Source of the DNA: Zygnema cylindricum
Taxonomy: Eukaryota > Streptophyta > Zygnematophyceae > Zygnematales > Zygnemataceae
DNA: 64,000 nucleotides
Assembly: GCA_037447655.1 (NCBI GenBank)
Contig: JBBHKE010001855.1
Span: 358,001 to 422,000 of the forward strand
Reading direction: 5' to 3'
The notes under the pieces were generated by a model. That model was not told the origin of the DNA, made no database searches, and saw nothing but the letters and a program-made list of their open reading frames with translations. How positions within the stretch are numbered: position 1 is the first letter of the stretch; each line of letters starts with the position of its first letter. A program made the position numbers and the translations under genes. Shown here piece after piece: positions 53,807 to 64,000 of the stretch.

Positions 53807-54543
53807 TTTTTTGGTAAATTAGGGACGACCACTCCAACATGTAGAGTCGCTTAACCGGCAATTATATTCAATGCAAGGTATTTCTGCCTCTAAAAAAAGA
53901 ATGTATTTTTTGGGAAATTCTAGTTTTATGTGAATGAGTTTATGAGAATGTCAATTATATTAACTTTGGTTTAAGCTTAGCGCGTCCACATACTTTTATG
54001 TGCCATCGACAATCTTCAACTTTTACAACATTATATCAATTGGCATCACAGCATGTTAATTTCTATTTCTTTGCATAGTTTGGGTCTCCTTGGTCATAGA
54101 GAAAAGAGAAGGCGCATACCTTTCGCGGATTGTTCAAATCCTCGTTTCTCGAAAGTGCCAAATAAACATGCATCTATTCTTGGCGATGGAGATGCGAAGA
54201 AGCCTGAATGCGCACTTCTAATCGACCTTTTCGCAACCAAAATTCAATGTGCATCTAATGATTTTGCCGTAAAACAGATTGTCGACTTATTTCGTTAATT
54301 TGAAATATGGTTTAAATGCTAGTATGAAAATAAAATAAAAAACAAAAGTTAAAATGTGAAAGTATAGGAACTAAATGATAATGAACTGGAGAGTAATTGT
54401 ATGATGACAAAGATAATAAATTAAATGACTCTAAAAACGTCAAAATGAAAATTGACTTTTAAAGAGTGGTGTCTCAATAGATAAAGATATTAGGAATTCG
54501 CAGAGAGCTAATTTTTTTTATAAGACTTCGTTAGCTATGTCAT
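53807..54543. other. Unassigned region
   Basis: It contains an 81-codon plus-strand frame at 54053-54298 (LGHREKRRRIPFADCSNPRF) of unknown nature. A stretch at 53925-54000 resembles 56570-56645 (TTTAAGCT, CATACTTTTA), perhaps direct repeats around the unidentified region between them. Confidence 0.4.
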
Positions 54544-54553
54544 TTAACAAGTC

Positions 54554-55070
54554 TTGGAAATAAATAAACCAAGGCATGGTGGTTTGAATAGTGGGAACAT
54601 GAAACTCAATGTATATACCATTGACTCACCGAAATTAAGTTCTCCAGTTGGGCGTGGTATCAGAGGTGAAAGTAGAAGTGATAATACAGGGGGGTGTGGT
54701 CTCGACAACGATTCGCAAAAGGAAACATTGTTGAATGAGTTTGATGACAACTTCTGTGAGGTATCTTTAGGGGATGTATTCCGCTCTTTTGAGAAATCGA
54801 TTTTGTTTACTGTACACAATTATGCGATTTTGAACTATTATATAAATGAAAATATATATCAATTTTCTAATCCAAACTCGGGACAAGTCAAGGAATTGCT
54901 TACAGTTGATTTTCATGAAGATGTGGAACAATATTGAAACAGTTGCAAAAACAAAATTATCCGTCTAATTTCCAAAAGGAAGAGGGGCAACAAGACTTTA
55001 TATTTGAGGAAGATGATGATTTTATGACAATAATTGAATCCGTTTTGAAATACAGTAACCAATCCATTTG
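54554..55070 (+). pseudogene. Unidentified once-coding region
   Basis: The frame 54554-54937 (127 codons) reads MKLNVYTIDSPKLSSPVGRG, then NEFDDNFCEVSLGDVFRSFE and ELLTVDFHEDVEQY. After the stop another frame continues with KQLQKQNYPSNFQKEEGQQD and FIFEEDDDFMTIIESVLKYS. Composition (Asn, Asp, Glu, Ser) looks like a soluble eukaryotic protein. No domain is recognised, and it may be the same source as 49886-50158, which has a similar acidic style. Confidence 0.45.
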
Positions 55071-55361
55071 AATACCAAAATTTCAAATGATGAGCTTGTT
55101 ACTAAGAATTATGAATATTATGATCACATCTTTGACAACGCTAAGCAATCTAGATCAGTTGTACCCAATGGTATATTTGACATTTGAAAAATCACAATAA
55201 TTGAATCCGTTTTGAAATACAATAACCAATCCCATTCGAATACCAAAATCTCAAAGGATGAGCTTGTTACTAAGAATTATGAATATTATGATCACATCTT
55301 TGACAACGCTAAGCAATCTAGATCATTTGTACCAAATAGTATATTTGACATTTGAAAAATC
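55026..55361 (+). repeat. Two tandem 168-bp repeats of a coding segment
   Basis: ACAATAATTGAATCCGTTTT begins each copy (about 55029 and 55194). Copy 2 is in frame throughout (SKDELVTKNYEYYDHIFDNA, then FVPNSIFDI and a stop); copy 1 has a one-base deletion. The copies are about 95% identical by eye. Confidence 0.88.
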
Positions 55362-55401
55362 AACGACATAGTTGATGTTAGGTTAGCGAATAAATATGGA
55401 T

Positions 55402-56569
55402 GTTAGTTGTTTAAAAAAAAAATGATTTTTGGAAAATTGGGAAAAAAAAATCAAAGCATTTAAGAAATAATCGAAGTTAATCATTGCATATGTTAAATTT
55501 GTGGAAGTTAAAAATGATATTGTTGTTGACTTTGTGTTCGTTGTTGGATCCCAAGTTAAAATTAAGTAATCTAGAGGAGGAGTTAATTCTTGATAGGGAA
55601 ACAATTAGTTATTTAATTGTTCACACTAGGCCAATTATATCTGTTATTATTATTATGTATCAAAAGATAGCCTGGAACAACTCATCGATAGCGTGTTCAA
55701 TTGAAAATTTGTCGTCAAGTTAAAACAATGACTAATTCGATAGGGACTTGGAATGTTTTGGTAATATCGACGCAAATTAGGATGTCGACTGCGATTTGAG
55801 AAAATGAACATCCTGTTATGTTTTTCTTTTCCTTGGAGAGACTGATTTACAGAACTTAAGATTAGAACCAACCGTGGTTATGGATTTGAGTGAGGCGGGA
55901 AACATGGGTGCTTGCCATGAATAAAACCTTCTTTCGAAAAGTTGTAGAGAGAGACTAATATCTAAAGTAAATTTGTGGTCATTTATTGAAAAAGGATCAA
56001 TTTTTTTTATTTTGTAAAATGATTAAGTTGGTGCAAAAAATAGAGATTAATTTTGTCTCCACGGGCGTAGAAGCTAATAATACGTTGATGAAGTTTATTC
56101 TTATTGATATGTATTGGAGAGGTAGGCGTAAATTTGATGCTCTACCAATTCTCATTCAGAAGGCGATTGTCAAGTATTAAACTTGTTCGAATTTGTGTAT
56201 AAAGTTTGGTCACGCATTGCGTCGCGTTTCACTTTTACTTCTATGTTCCGTTGTGGTGGGTTTTGGTTCTGATATTCTATCCTTGTCCATTTCACTTGAA
56301 TAAGGTTTCACGTCTATTTTGGCCCACGCGGTTTCATGCGGCTATGTACTTTATGTCGTACTTATGTGTTTTGTCGATTGAAAAAGTTATCGATCACTCT
56401 TAATGGGTGGTCATTCGAATTTGATTTAAGAGTTCATCGACCACAGTTAATGCGTGATCGACCATAGTTTATTTAGAGTCAACAAACTGTGAGGAAGTAG
56501 AAATCGGTAGGTTTTGTTTAAGGAAAAATACCTCAAACTATATGGGGTATTTCTTGAGAAACTTTTGTT
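55402..56569. other. Unassigned AT-rich region with short frames
   Basis: Frames at 55484-55723 and 55986-56180 (FVSTGVEANNTLMKFILIDM then YWRGRRKFDALPILIQ) may be further pieces of the unidentified gene. Nothing can be named. Confidence 0.35.
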
Positions 56570-57539
56570 TTTTGAGAATGACTTTAGGATAATATCATTT
56601 ATATTGATCTTAGTTTAAGCTAAGCTCTTCCGCATACTTTTAGTGCCCATTTACAACGCTGATCGTTTATAATATTCAAGCATGAAACGTAAAGTGGACA
56701 AAATAAATGTAGTTTATTGTCTAGCTCTCGAAACATGTCCACCGCAATAGAGAAAGAGCGCACGAGAAGAGCTAGCGGGAAGCGCCTTGAGAAGCTCAGA
56801 TCTTGTAGTGACGATAACCTTATCAAAACTTAATTATTCGACACCAACAACTAATATCCGAACAAGGGTGGAGACAATCAGCATATCAATCAAAGTAAGA
56901 AGAGGAATAAAGCATGATGGCGCCAAAATGAGTCGCCGAAAGGCGAAGGCATCGTCCGAAATACGAGAGATAAAGGTAGACAAAACGAGAGGATCCTGAA
57001 CTAAAAACTGAGAGAAGAGTTAAGACAAAAATGAACCGACTTCTCATGTAGGCAACATGCAATATAAGTGTCGTAAATAGTGAACCCAACCATCTTGCAG
57101 AGGTAAAGCAAGTTGGATTGTGATACACTTCACTTCAGAGTGAGTGGTAATCACTAGTACTATATACTGTTTATTTTCAATATATTTAAATATATTGGGG
57201 ATAACAAATTATTTGTCATCTCATGATATGTCTTGCCCCTTTGATGTTCGACAACCAATAATATCCGTTATATCGAATAACACAGTGGGAAATCTCCTAA
57301 AACACAACAATAGGAATTTGTACTTGTTGAAGCAACAAATGGCTGCAAACTGGCCGCGACACATTCGTACGTCGTGAATCTTCATTAGTGTCAACAACAC
57401 TAATTCGGCGTGCCTAATATTTGACCCTAAAACCTAAAACATAATTAATAATTCTGTTTTTTCCTTTATAGGTACGGTTTAATTAGTGCCAATTACTCTA
57501 ATTTGAGCTTGTCTTTAATAGTGTAGTGTACAAAATGAG
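56570..57539. other. Unassigned region
   Basis: No gene recognised. 56570-56645 resembles 53925-54000. Fragments near 57390-57530 (CATTAGTGTCAACAACACTAAT, TAATAGTGTAGTGTAC in parts) look like MITE debris. Confidence 0.35.
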
Positions 57540-58509
57540 TAAGGGCACTTTCCCATGTGTCAAAGTTACTGTTAATTTTTGTCATTTTCCTCTATAACTT
57601 GGAAAGAAACGAGAAAATACGCAGCCGTACCAAAAAATTGAAATTACCACCGTACAAGTTGCGTTACCTTGAAACTTTAACTGTATTGTAGTTTGTCGTC
57701 TAGCGCGATGCAATTTGTCGTTTAGCGCGTTTCGACCCACTTTTGCGTCCTTCTGGCTCATCTTTCAAACTTTATATAAAATCACCTCGCGAGGTGATTT
57801 TAAACAAAGTTCCACGACGTGGGCGAATATGCATATGATTTCGCACACGACGGAGGTTTTTGACAAGTTTTGTGCCCGCGGTACCAAAAAAAAGGCCTAC
57901 TGGACGTTTCCAGCCTGTGCGATACTTTTTTCCGTGCGCTTTTTTCCGTACAGTAACTGTGGAGGGGGTCTTGACTAACGGACGCCATTTCGCAAAAGCA
58001 AAGTCCGTGAAAGCGCCTCTCTCTCTCTCCCTCTCCCACTAACGCGTATATCTCACAATTCTTGCAATGAAAAAAGGCAAGAAAGGTATCAAATGAAAGA
58101 TCTCTACAAAATATTTTTGTTGGTTATCTTTTAGCTTATTTTGATGGCAATAAGAGTGAGAACGGACGATAAAACAAAATCGGGAAACCTTGGCAGAATG
58201 TTTTAGATTTAGTAACGTCGATGCTATCATAAGTGAGCGTGACGTCAAAATGTCACAAACCATAAACATCTAAAATGTCAGAAGTAGCTAGACGTCTACA
58301 AACGGTTCTATTTTGTAAACGTCATCAACTGTCGCGAGTTTTGTAGTCGTCTACAAATCGTCACAGATTACACCCATGTCTACATCCGTCACGATCTAAA
58401 GTAACGATTTGATTTTTTTACATACGAATGCTCTGAAAGTAGTTCGGAGAATCTTCGCTAAAAACAAAGTTACAAGACTAAATTTTCGGTTACATGGGAA
58501 AGTGCCCTA
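57540..58509. mobile_element. Non-autonomous TIR DNA element, about 970 bp
   Basis: The left end TAAGGGCACTTTCCCATGT and right end ACATGGGAAAGTGCCCTAA are inverted copies of about 18 bp. No transposase frame is present. The right third is homologous to 10913-11215 in reverse. A further single end is at 62022. Superfamily and target duplication could not be decided. Confidence 0.72.
57777..57802. repeat. Perfect 26-bp palindrome
   Basis: TAAAATCACCTCG and its exact reverse complement meet at a central CGCG. It sits in the left part of the TIR element. Confidence 0.92.
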
Positions 58510-58707
58510 AGTCCGTACTAAAACTGCTCGTTATTTTGTACAAACGTACAGAAAAAGTGTCACATAATGGCGACGACATTTGAAAGTGTGTGCGTCGACA
58601 GAGAAAAGCGCACTCATAAGTCGATTCCCAGTCATAAAGACGGTTGAAAATCATGCGAACCTGTTCTCATCTTTGAACGTCGACTATGTGAACACCGTCT
58701 ATATCGG

Positions 58708-59282
58708 TTACAATATGGTACACCTTGAATCGCTATTAGTGTTAATGTTTTTACCGTCGCGTAAGACGTCTTTTCTCCGTACACACATGTCGGATTGTAG
58801 ATCTGAAGCTTGCGATATATTAAAATTCTCAGCTTCCGATTGGCTGTCTGAAATTAAAAATCAGACAGGTGTGTACGGATTAAAGTTGTTTTAAGTGGCG
58901 AAAGTTTTGTTAACACTACACCTTGAATCGTTATTAGCGTTGAGAAATTATTAGTGTAAAGAAAAAATTAGCGTCATTAATTCTAATTTAGTGCCAGGAG
59001 ACGTGGCAGATTATGGTCCACGTCCTTAAATAGTGTAGTTTATTCTATTTAAGGTATTAATGTCAAAATTTTGGGGTGCCGATATAGAGTTCATAACGCT
59101 AATAACGATTCGCGGTGTAGTAGCGATAAACGGTGTAGACTGTATCCAAATTAGTGTTACGTGTATAAGTTAACCATAAGTTTTGTTGGCCTGACGCCCC
59201 TTGAACCGAAAATATAGTTAATAACCCTAATTTTTTATTTACTCTAATAATTTCTTTACACTAATAGCGATTCACGGTGTAG
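58708..59282. mobile_element. Possible larger MITE interrupted by another MITE
   Basis: A left-type end (TACACCTTGAATCGCTATTA, near 58717) and a right-type end (AATAGCGATTCACGGTGTAG, 59263-59282) lie either side of the complete copy at 58916-59120. They may be two ends of one older element or two solo ends. Confidence 0.4.
58916..59120. mobile_element. MITE, 205 bp, same TIR family as 17527-17750
   Basis: Ends CTACACCTTGAATCGTTATT and AATAACGATTCGCGGTGTAG. The interior shares GGCAGATTATGGTCCACGTC with 61327-61546. Confidence 0.82.
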
Positions 59283-59594
59283 TCTCGTAGTGCTAACTTC
59301 TACACTAAAAAAAAAACATAAAAACGCAAGTGGGATTATGAATCATGGGCCCTTTCAATCTGTAAAGATGTACTGTACGGCACAAGTGGCCAATGTGAAG
59401 GATCTCAAATGACGACAGAGATCACAGCAGATAATATTTACGCACTTGTGAGCATAGAAATGTCATCTTTACAACAGGAAAGGAGTTACGGGACGCGATC
59501 CTGTCGGCCAACATGTCGGTGACCGGTAATTTCCAGGTACCACCTATCTGACTCTACGGTGTGGACGGCCGTTATCCTGGCCGTCATATTGTAT
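59283..59594. other. Unannotated spacer
   Basis: No gene or element recognised. Confidence 0.4.
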
Positions 59595-59980
59595 GCATTC
59601 AAATCATAGTTCAAAAGTAGGCGTTTCTATTGTAGGTCTTTTGTCGGCGCCTACATCGTAAGTTGTGTTACAGGCTTTTTATGTGATCTTCTTAGATCGC
59701 TACTTTGATCTGTGACCGTCCGATCTTCCGAATCTGACGGTTTAAATAAAAATTCGCTCAAAACTCACAGAAAAATATTTTTTTGTCTGTTTTTTTTTTC
59801 AAATTTAGACATGACGCTTAATTCTCTATCGATCCATGTGCAACTCAACCCTGTTACTATTTTATTTCATTTTGCGGCCAATACAATATGGGTCTTAAGG
59901 GTATATTGTATTTTTTTCGTACAATAGGCATATTGTATGGGTGTACATTCACCTACTTTTGAACTATGATTCAAATTGAT
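59595..59980. mobile_element. Second MITE type with inverted ends
   Basis: AAATCATAGTTCAAAAGTAGG at the left is matched in reverse by CCTACTTTTGAACTATGATT at 59952-59971. The 386-bp segment has no coding frame of note. The target duplication is not clear. Confidence 0.62.
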
Positions 59981-60577
59981 CGACCGTCCTATGACTGACT
60001 GACCGACAAAAGCCGCCTAGAAGTTACGATTTGTTTTTTTGCCAGGCCGTACTTATTTTGTAAAATGGATTCTTGTTTGTTTACGGCGTCGAGACGGCTT
60101 AGAGCCTCCAATCATCAGTCGTGATTCTCAGCCGTTCGATTAAATGTAGATTTGAGTCATAATCTGACGTCCATAATTGCGTATCCATTATTGCTTCCAC
60201 TTTGCCACGTGACAATGGTCCAATGAAGGCGCACCATCACTGTTGGAAAAACATCGGTGCTCCAAAAATTTGAATATCGTATCGCCTGCTATTTCCAGTT
60301 ACACGTGCGGTATTTTAGGGTTAAAGCCAAACTAGGGTTTCGGATTTTTGGCATCAAAAGATGTCGCTACGAGCAATCTTGGCCGTCCGATTTCTATCTG
60401 GGCGGCTTGAGACTGCTACAAAAGTCCAAAAACGGCTCAGAGCTTTTTTTGGGTCACAAAGACCAGCCTAGAAATAAGCGACTTTCACATGGATTACACG
60501 TGTAGCATAATGGCAAGACGTGGACGGACTCGTGCACAAAACGACAAAATTTAATTTCTTCTAAATTGTGATTGCAG
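59981..60577. other. Unannotated region
   Basis: Nothing supported. An 82-codon frame at 60257-60505 has no recognisable domain. Confidence 0.4.
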
Positions 60578-60653
60578 GGTGATCCGAAAAATGTCAGTTC
60601 CCAACTTTTCTTTCAAAACCTGCAATCCATGTTACGACAAAAAGGACAGTTAG
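60578..60653 (+). other. Possible isolated exon
   Basis: A 76-bp open stretch (DPKNVSSQLFFQNLQSMLRQ) lies between an acceptor-like TTGTGATTGCAG and a donor-like GTAAGC. It could be a captured exon or chance. No family recognised. Confidence 0.2.
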
Positions 60654-61326
60654 GTAAGCCCCAATATGCGCTGTCGTTTTCCACTAGGAAAGACGTCACG
60701 CTGGCTCAGATATTCATGCCGGAAAACAATAAAAGACAAAACAAACAATTTCTTTCTGACATGTAAGGTACAATTTGTAGCTTCTTTAAGTACAGAACAT
60801 TAACATTGACAAACATTCCAAATCTTAGAGTCTTTCGAAGAATTCTGGAATTATTGGTGCCGTCATCATTTCCTGACGGAAACGGCTATATCTGTGCGAC
60901 CGCTAAGATTTTGAAACAACTACATATTATACACGAAAGGACACAGTTTACGTACAGCAGACAGTACAAAAACACCTGCCTTAATTTCAGCGTGGCACGT
61001 TTTCAATCCACTTACATTTTCCAGTACAGCTTACTGTGAAAAACTGTACGGACGACTCCACCTTTCGAGTAGTTTTTTAATGAAACTCTTTTGAAGGGGA
61101 CGGACCGTCACATGTAGTTTACTACCTAACCGTACCTTCCAACATGTTGATCCAATAGTAATACTTAAGTACTGGGAAAACGACAAAAATATGTACCTCG
61201 GGTCAGTCTGGCCATTAACAAGTGTCTCAGGCAGAGAAAAACGACAGAACATAATCATTACTCTCCGAGGGCTCCGGTCGCTTCGAATCATTACCGTTGT
61301 TTATTTTTTGCACGTAGCAAACGTGG
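60654..61326. other. Unannotated region
   Basis: No gene or repeat supported. Confidence 0.4.
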
Positions 61327-61546
61327 TACACTGCGAATCGTTATTAGTGTCGAAGTTTAAATAGCGTAAAAAAAATTAGTGTTATTGATTCTAATTTAGT
61401 GCGAGAAACATGGCAGATTATGGTCCACGTCCTTAAATAGCGCTGCTAAATTATTTTCGAAAATCATGTATACTAATTGTGGAAAAAAAATAAAATTTTA
61501 AGAACCCAAATTAGTGACTTTGACACTAATAACGATTCGCGGTGTA
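61327..61546. mobile_element. MITE, 220 bp, same family
   Basis: Ends TACACTGCGAATCGTTATTA and TAATAACGATTCGCGGTGTA with TA at both edges. The interior carries GGCAGATTATGGTCCACGTC as in 58916-59120. Confidence 0.82.
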
Positions 61547-62020
61547 GTATTTACTCATTTACTATTAATTTAGTATTTACCCTTACCTAAACCCTAAAAA
61601 AACCTAAAATGTATTTTGGCACGTGTGTGGGAGGGTGTGGATGTTCGCGCGGAGGTCACGGACTTCCTCCACTTGGAATACTTCCAAAAATCGTCGAAAT
61701 TCCCCGCGGAACGTACAGTTTTGAAAGCCGCGTCGTTTTTTGGCGCGCTGCGTCATTTTCCTGGTATAAATAAAACCGCGCGGTTTGTGTTCGCCTGTTC
61801 GGACAAGGAATAAAAAAGTTTTAGTTCGTTTTTATATTTTTTTTTTGCTGGAGCTCTTAGCCCTTGATAAAACAAGCAAAGAAGGCTAAAAGTAAATGCT
61901 AAATTATTTTCGGCAGTCCAAGGAATGATCGCATGGTCGAAAAATTGCCTAAAAATACTAAAAAAGGGACAGGAGACAGAAAAAATGACGTCACCGACAT
62001 TGCCGTCCTGTAACCACAAC
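61547..62020. other. Unannotated region
   Basis: No gene supported; short frames only. Confidence 0.4.
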
Positions 62021-62105
62021 TAAGGGTACGCTCCCATGTCAACGAAACTTATTCTAGCTACAGTACTTTGGACACCGTGTATCGCTACACCGTCAATTGC
62101 TATTA
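62021..62105 (+). repeat. Solo DNA-element ends
   Basis: TAAGGGTACGCTCCCATGTC (62021) resembles the TIR of 57540-58509. GCTACACCGTCAATTGCTAT (about 62083) resembles the MITE end of 17527. Partners were not found before the gap. Confidence 0.5.
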
Positions 62106-62144
62106 GTAGTGTTGGGTATCGGGTAAATTCATATCAAGATAATT

Positions 62145-62170
62145 TCGATATTCGATATATCGAATATCGA
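62145..62170. repeat. Perfect 26-bp palindrome of CGATAT words
   Basis: TCGATATTCGATA is followed by its exact reverse complement. More CGATATAT words follow to 62235. The stretch could fold into a strong hairpin. Confidence 0.9.
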
Positions 62171-62304
62171 TCGAGCAGATTCCTCGATATATCGTACCGG
62201 GACCAACATAAATTATCGCGATATATATCGCAAAAACTGGGTTTCCGTACAGTCCTGGTACGGAAAATCGTACGAAAAATAGTAAGGAACCTGACGGCTT
62301 TTAT

Positions 62305-62314
62305 NNNNNNNNNN
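62305..62314. other. Assembly gap (10 N)
   Basis: Ten unknown bases; the true length is unknown. Confidence 0.99.
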
Positions 62315-62470
62315 CTCACTCTCTCCCTCTATCACTCTCTTTCTCTCTCACTATATCTCTCTCTCTCTCCCTTTCTCTCTCTCCCTCTCTCTCTCACTAT
62401 CTCTCGTTCCCTCTCTCTCTCTCTCTCTCTCTCCCTCGCTCCCTCCCTGTGTCTGCATTTGTTCTCTCTT
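62315..62470. repeat. CT-rich microsatellite
   Basis: Runs of CTCTCT with CCCTC and CACTAT interruptions directly after the gap, which explains why assembly failed there. Confidence 0.95.
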
Positions 62471-64000
62471 TGTACTTCCTGACGCTCAACTTACCGGAAG
62501 TGGAAATGTCGCTCAGAGTTGCCGGCCGTCAACTACTTTTAACGTCCAAAATTTACAACTTACCGGCCGGTTACTGACTTTGCGCGTCACAAGTACAGAA
62601 ACGGGACAACTCCCGCTAACGCAAAACGACAAAAAGGGCTTCAGAGATTCCGTTTCTCCACATTATCGCATCCGACAAATCGGTTCAAGATCGCTCCGTA
62701 TTCTCTGGAGGATTTCACACGTGCGACCGAGACTACTATATGGGCGCGGCCAACTCTGGTCAGAATATGGTCGGTGGTTTGTCTGTGGGAGCTCGATTCT
62801 CATAGGTCGGTGACAACACATGCAAAGAGATACGCGTCAGTGTATTAAATCTTCCAGCTAGATTCGATATGACTATTTGGTGTGTACGGAAGCATCAGCT
62901 TTACGCCCTAGTGGTAGGCGTAACGAGCAAGAATACCGTACACTTGCCGGAATTGTTGGAAATATGGCAGATTTCATAAATATTGGTGGTTTAAATGTTC
63001 GAAAACTATTGGATGTAAAGTACAGTTCTACAATTTTTCTGTACTTTTGGGCGTTTTGGCGTTCTTTTCAAAGGAAGCGGCATAAAATTCGCGTATCTTA
63101 CTCACAAACGACAAAATGTTGTACTTCTGACTTATGCCCTAGTATTAAGGCGATCATTGAGGCAGGTCAGTTAAGTAATGACCTTCCAATGGACGTTTCC
63201 GTACAAATTTAGAAGCTGACCTCATTAGGCTAGAATCTTGTCTTTAGTGCTCAGTTGAAGAACTAAGAGCTGTTTTCCATGCTATGATTTTTTTCAGTGT
63301 GAACTTTGAAGAAAATATTCCTGTCTTAAAGCTCCTGTAACAAGGGCTATATGATAATGTTCTTCCCATGCTCCAATTGTTTTTCTTGGATCCTGGCATA
63401 TCCAGGGGGAAGATGAATGCCAGCTGTCACCGACAACGCCCACATTTGCTGCCACGTTTCTTCAAGAAGTCGAATTTACATTTTTATTTTTTTCCAAGAG
63501 CCGTACATCGCCACCTCCGCGCCGAATGATATTATATGACAAATCAGATTCGCGCATGTACGGCTTTTTTGTTGGATCCAATTGATAGGTAGAAACCCTA
63601 GAGCGATAATTAAACATCGCTTAATTGGATTTGAGAGAAGATAAAACCGTAACCGACATGGAATAAAACCCTAATTGAATAAACAGTTGGTTCCAGTTAC
63701 GTGACCGAGAATGGGCAAGGAGTACAACCCTAGAGTTAACTTATTAGTCTGTTAGGGTAAAAGAAGCGACGTGGAAATTAAGATACTTTACGAAATTTAT
63801 AAATAGTGATTATATTAAAGCTTATGTGAATAATTTGACCTAAAACAGGTAAACTGATAAACTGTACAAATTATCCACTCTAATAAAAGGGTGTGATGCT
63901 AATTTTTTTAGGGTTGCGTCGATTGCGTGACGTCATAGGGAGACTGGCTTATGGAAAAAATATCATTTGTTATTTTAAATGAAAAACCGTAAAATACGGA
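62471..64000. other. Unannotated right end
   Basis: No gene is recognised. The longest frame (62877-63212, 111 codons, EYRTLAGIVGNMADFINIGG) has no known motif. 63580-63860 is AT-rich. Confidence 0.4.

Noticed and set aside
62036-62482. 148-codon frame across the gap
   Set aside because: It contains the N run and CT microsatellite (poly Leu-Ser), so it is an artefact of repeats.
1-64000. Ty3/gypsy pol
   Set aside because: All readable pol follows the copia order (integrase before reverse transcriptase); no chromodomain or gypsy motif was seen.

Overview
This is nuclear DNA from a land plant, crowded with transposable elements. The evidence is many decayed Ty1/copia pol genes, a non-specific lipid-transfer/hybrid proline-rich protein family with an eight-cysteine domain, TA-flanked MITEs, and stop codons mostly explained by C-to-T or G-to-A change. 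No rRNA, tRNA, CRISPR or organellar genes were seen, and the species cannot be named. One 10-base N run (62305-62314) marks a gap. Everything was read by eye, so percent identities are estimates and decayed boundaries are approximate.

Layout. 1-10715: a copia element with the window edge in its first LTR, a second LTR at 9668-10564, then the start of another gag, so a broken tandem element. Its reverse transcriptase is split by a 4.7 kb gag-only LTR element (3934-8632, target duplication TAAGT). 10716-13499: part of a TIR element, a decayed non-copia reverse transcriptase and an unidentified repeated ORF family (block A). 13500-16480: a tandem duplication carrying an intact secreted lipid-transfer-like gene (15454-16305, minus) and a truncated chimeric copy directly downstream of a copia 3' LTR. 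17527-17750: a MITE. 17751-20700 (minus) and about 22081-25655 (plus): two decayed copia elements of one family. 25660-26352 plus 31065-31104: a third lipid-transfer pseudogene, split inside its cysteine domain by a copia-like element (26353-31064, minus).

31105-53806 is a nested complex. A minus-strand copia element (31105-35822) with a readable pol abuts a large non-autonomous element (35823-48681), which was entered by a tandem LTR-internal-LTR-internal-LTR array (40159-47374). A minus-strand relative of the array units lies at 50157-53806. 53807-64000: unidentified once-coding fragments, a TIR element with a 26-bp palindrome, several MITEs, and long stretches with nothing recognisable.

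The most interesting system is a set of copia-related elements sharing a primer-binding site just after the LTR (core GGTTATGGGCCCA). It matches the complement of the anticodon arm of initiator-Met tRNA, the half-tRNA priming known from Drosophila copia. In several of them gag starts inside the LTR, so the primer site is translated as part of Gag (VMGP). Some keep pol; others are non-autonomous. In one family pol has shrunk to small islands fused in frame to Gag; in two others pol is replaced by long Lys/Glu/Arg-rich ORFs. The pol-bearing relatives are plausible helpers, though every copy here is decayed. The only gene that looks intact is the lipid-transfer-like gene at 15454-16305.
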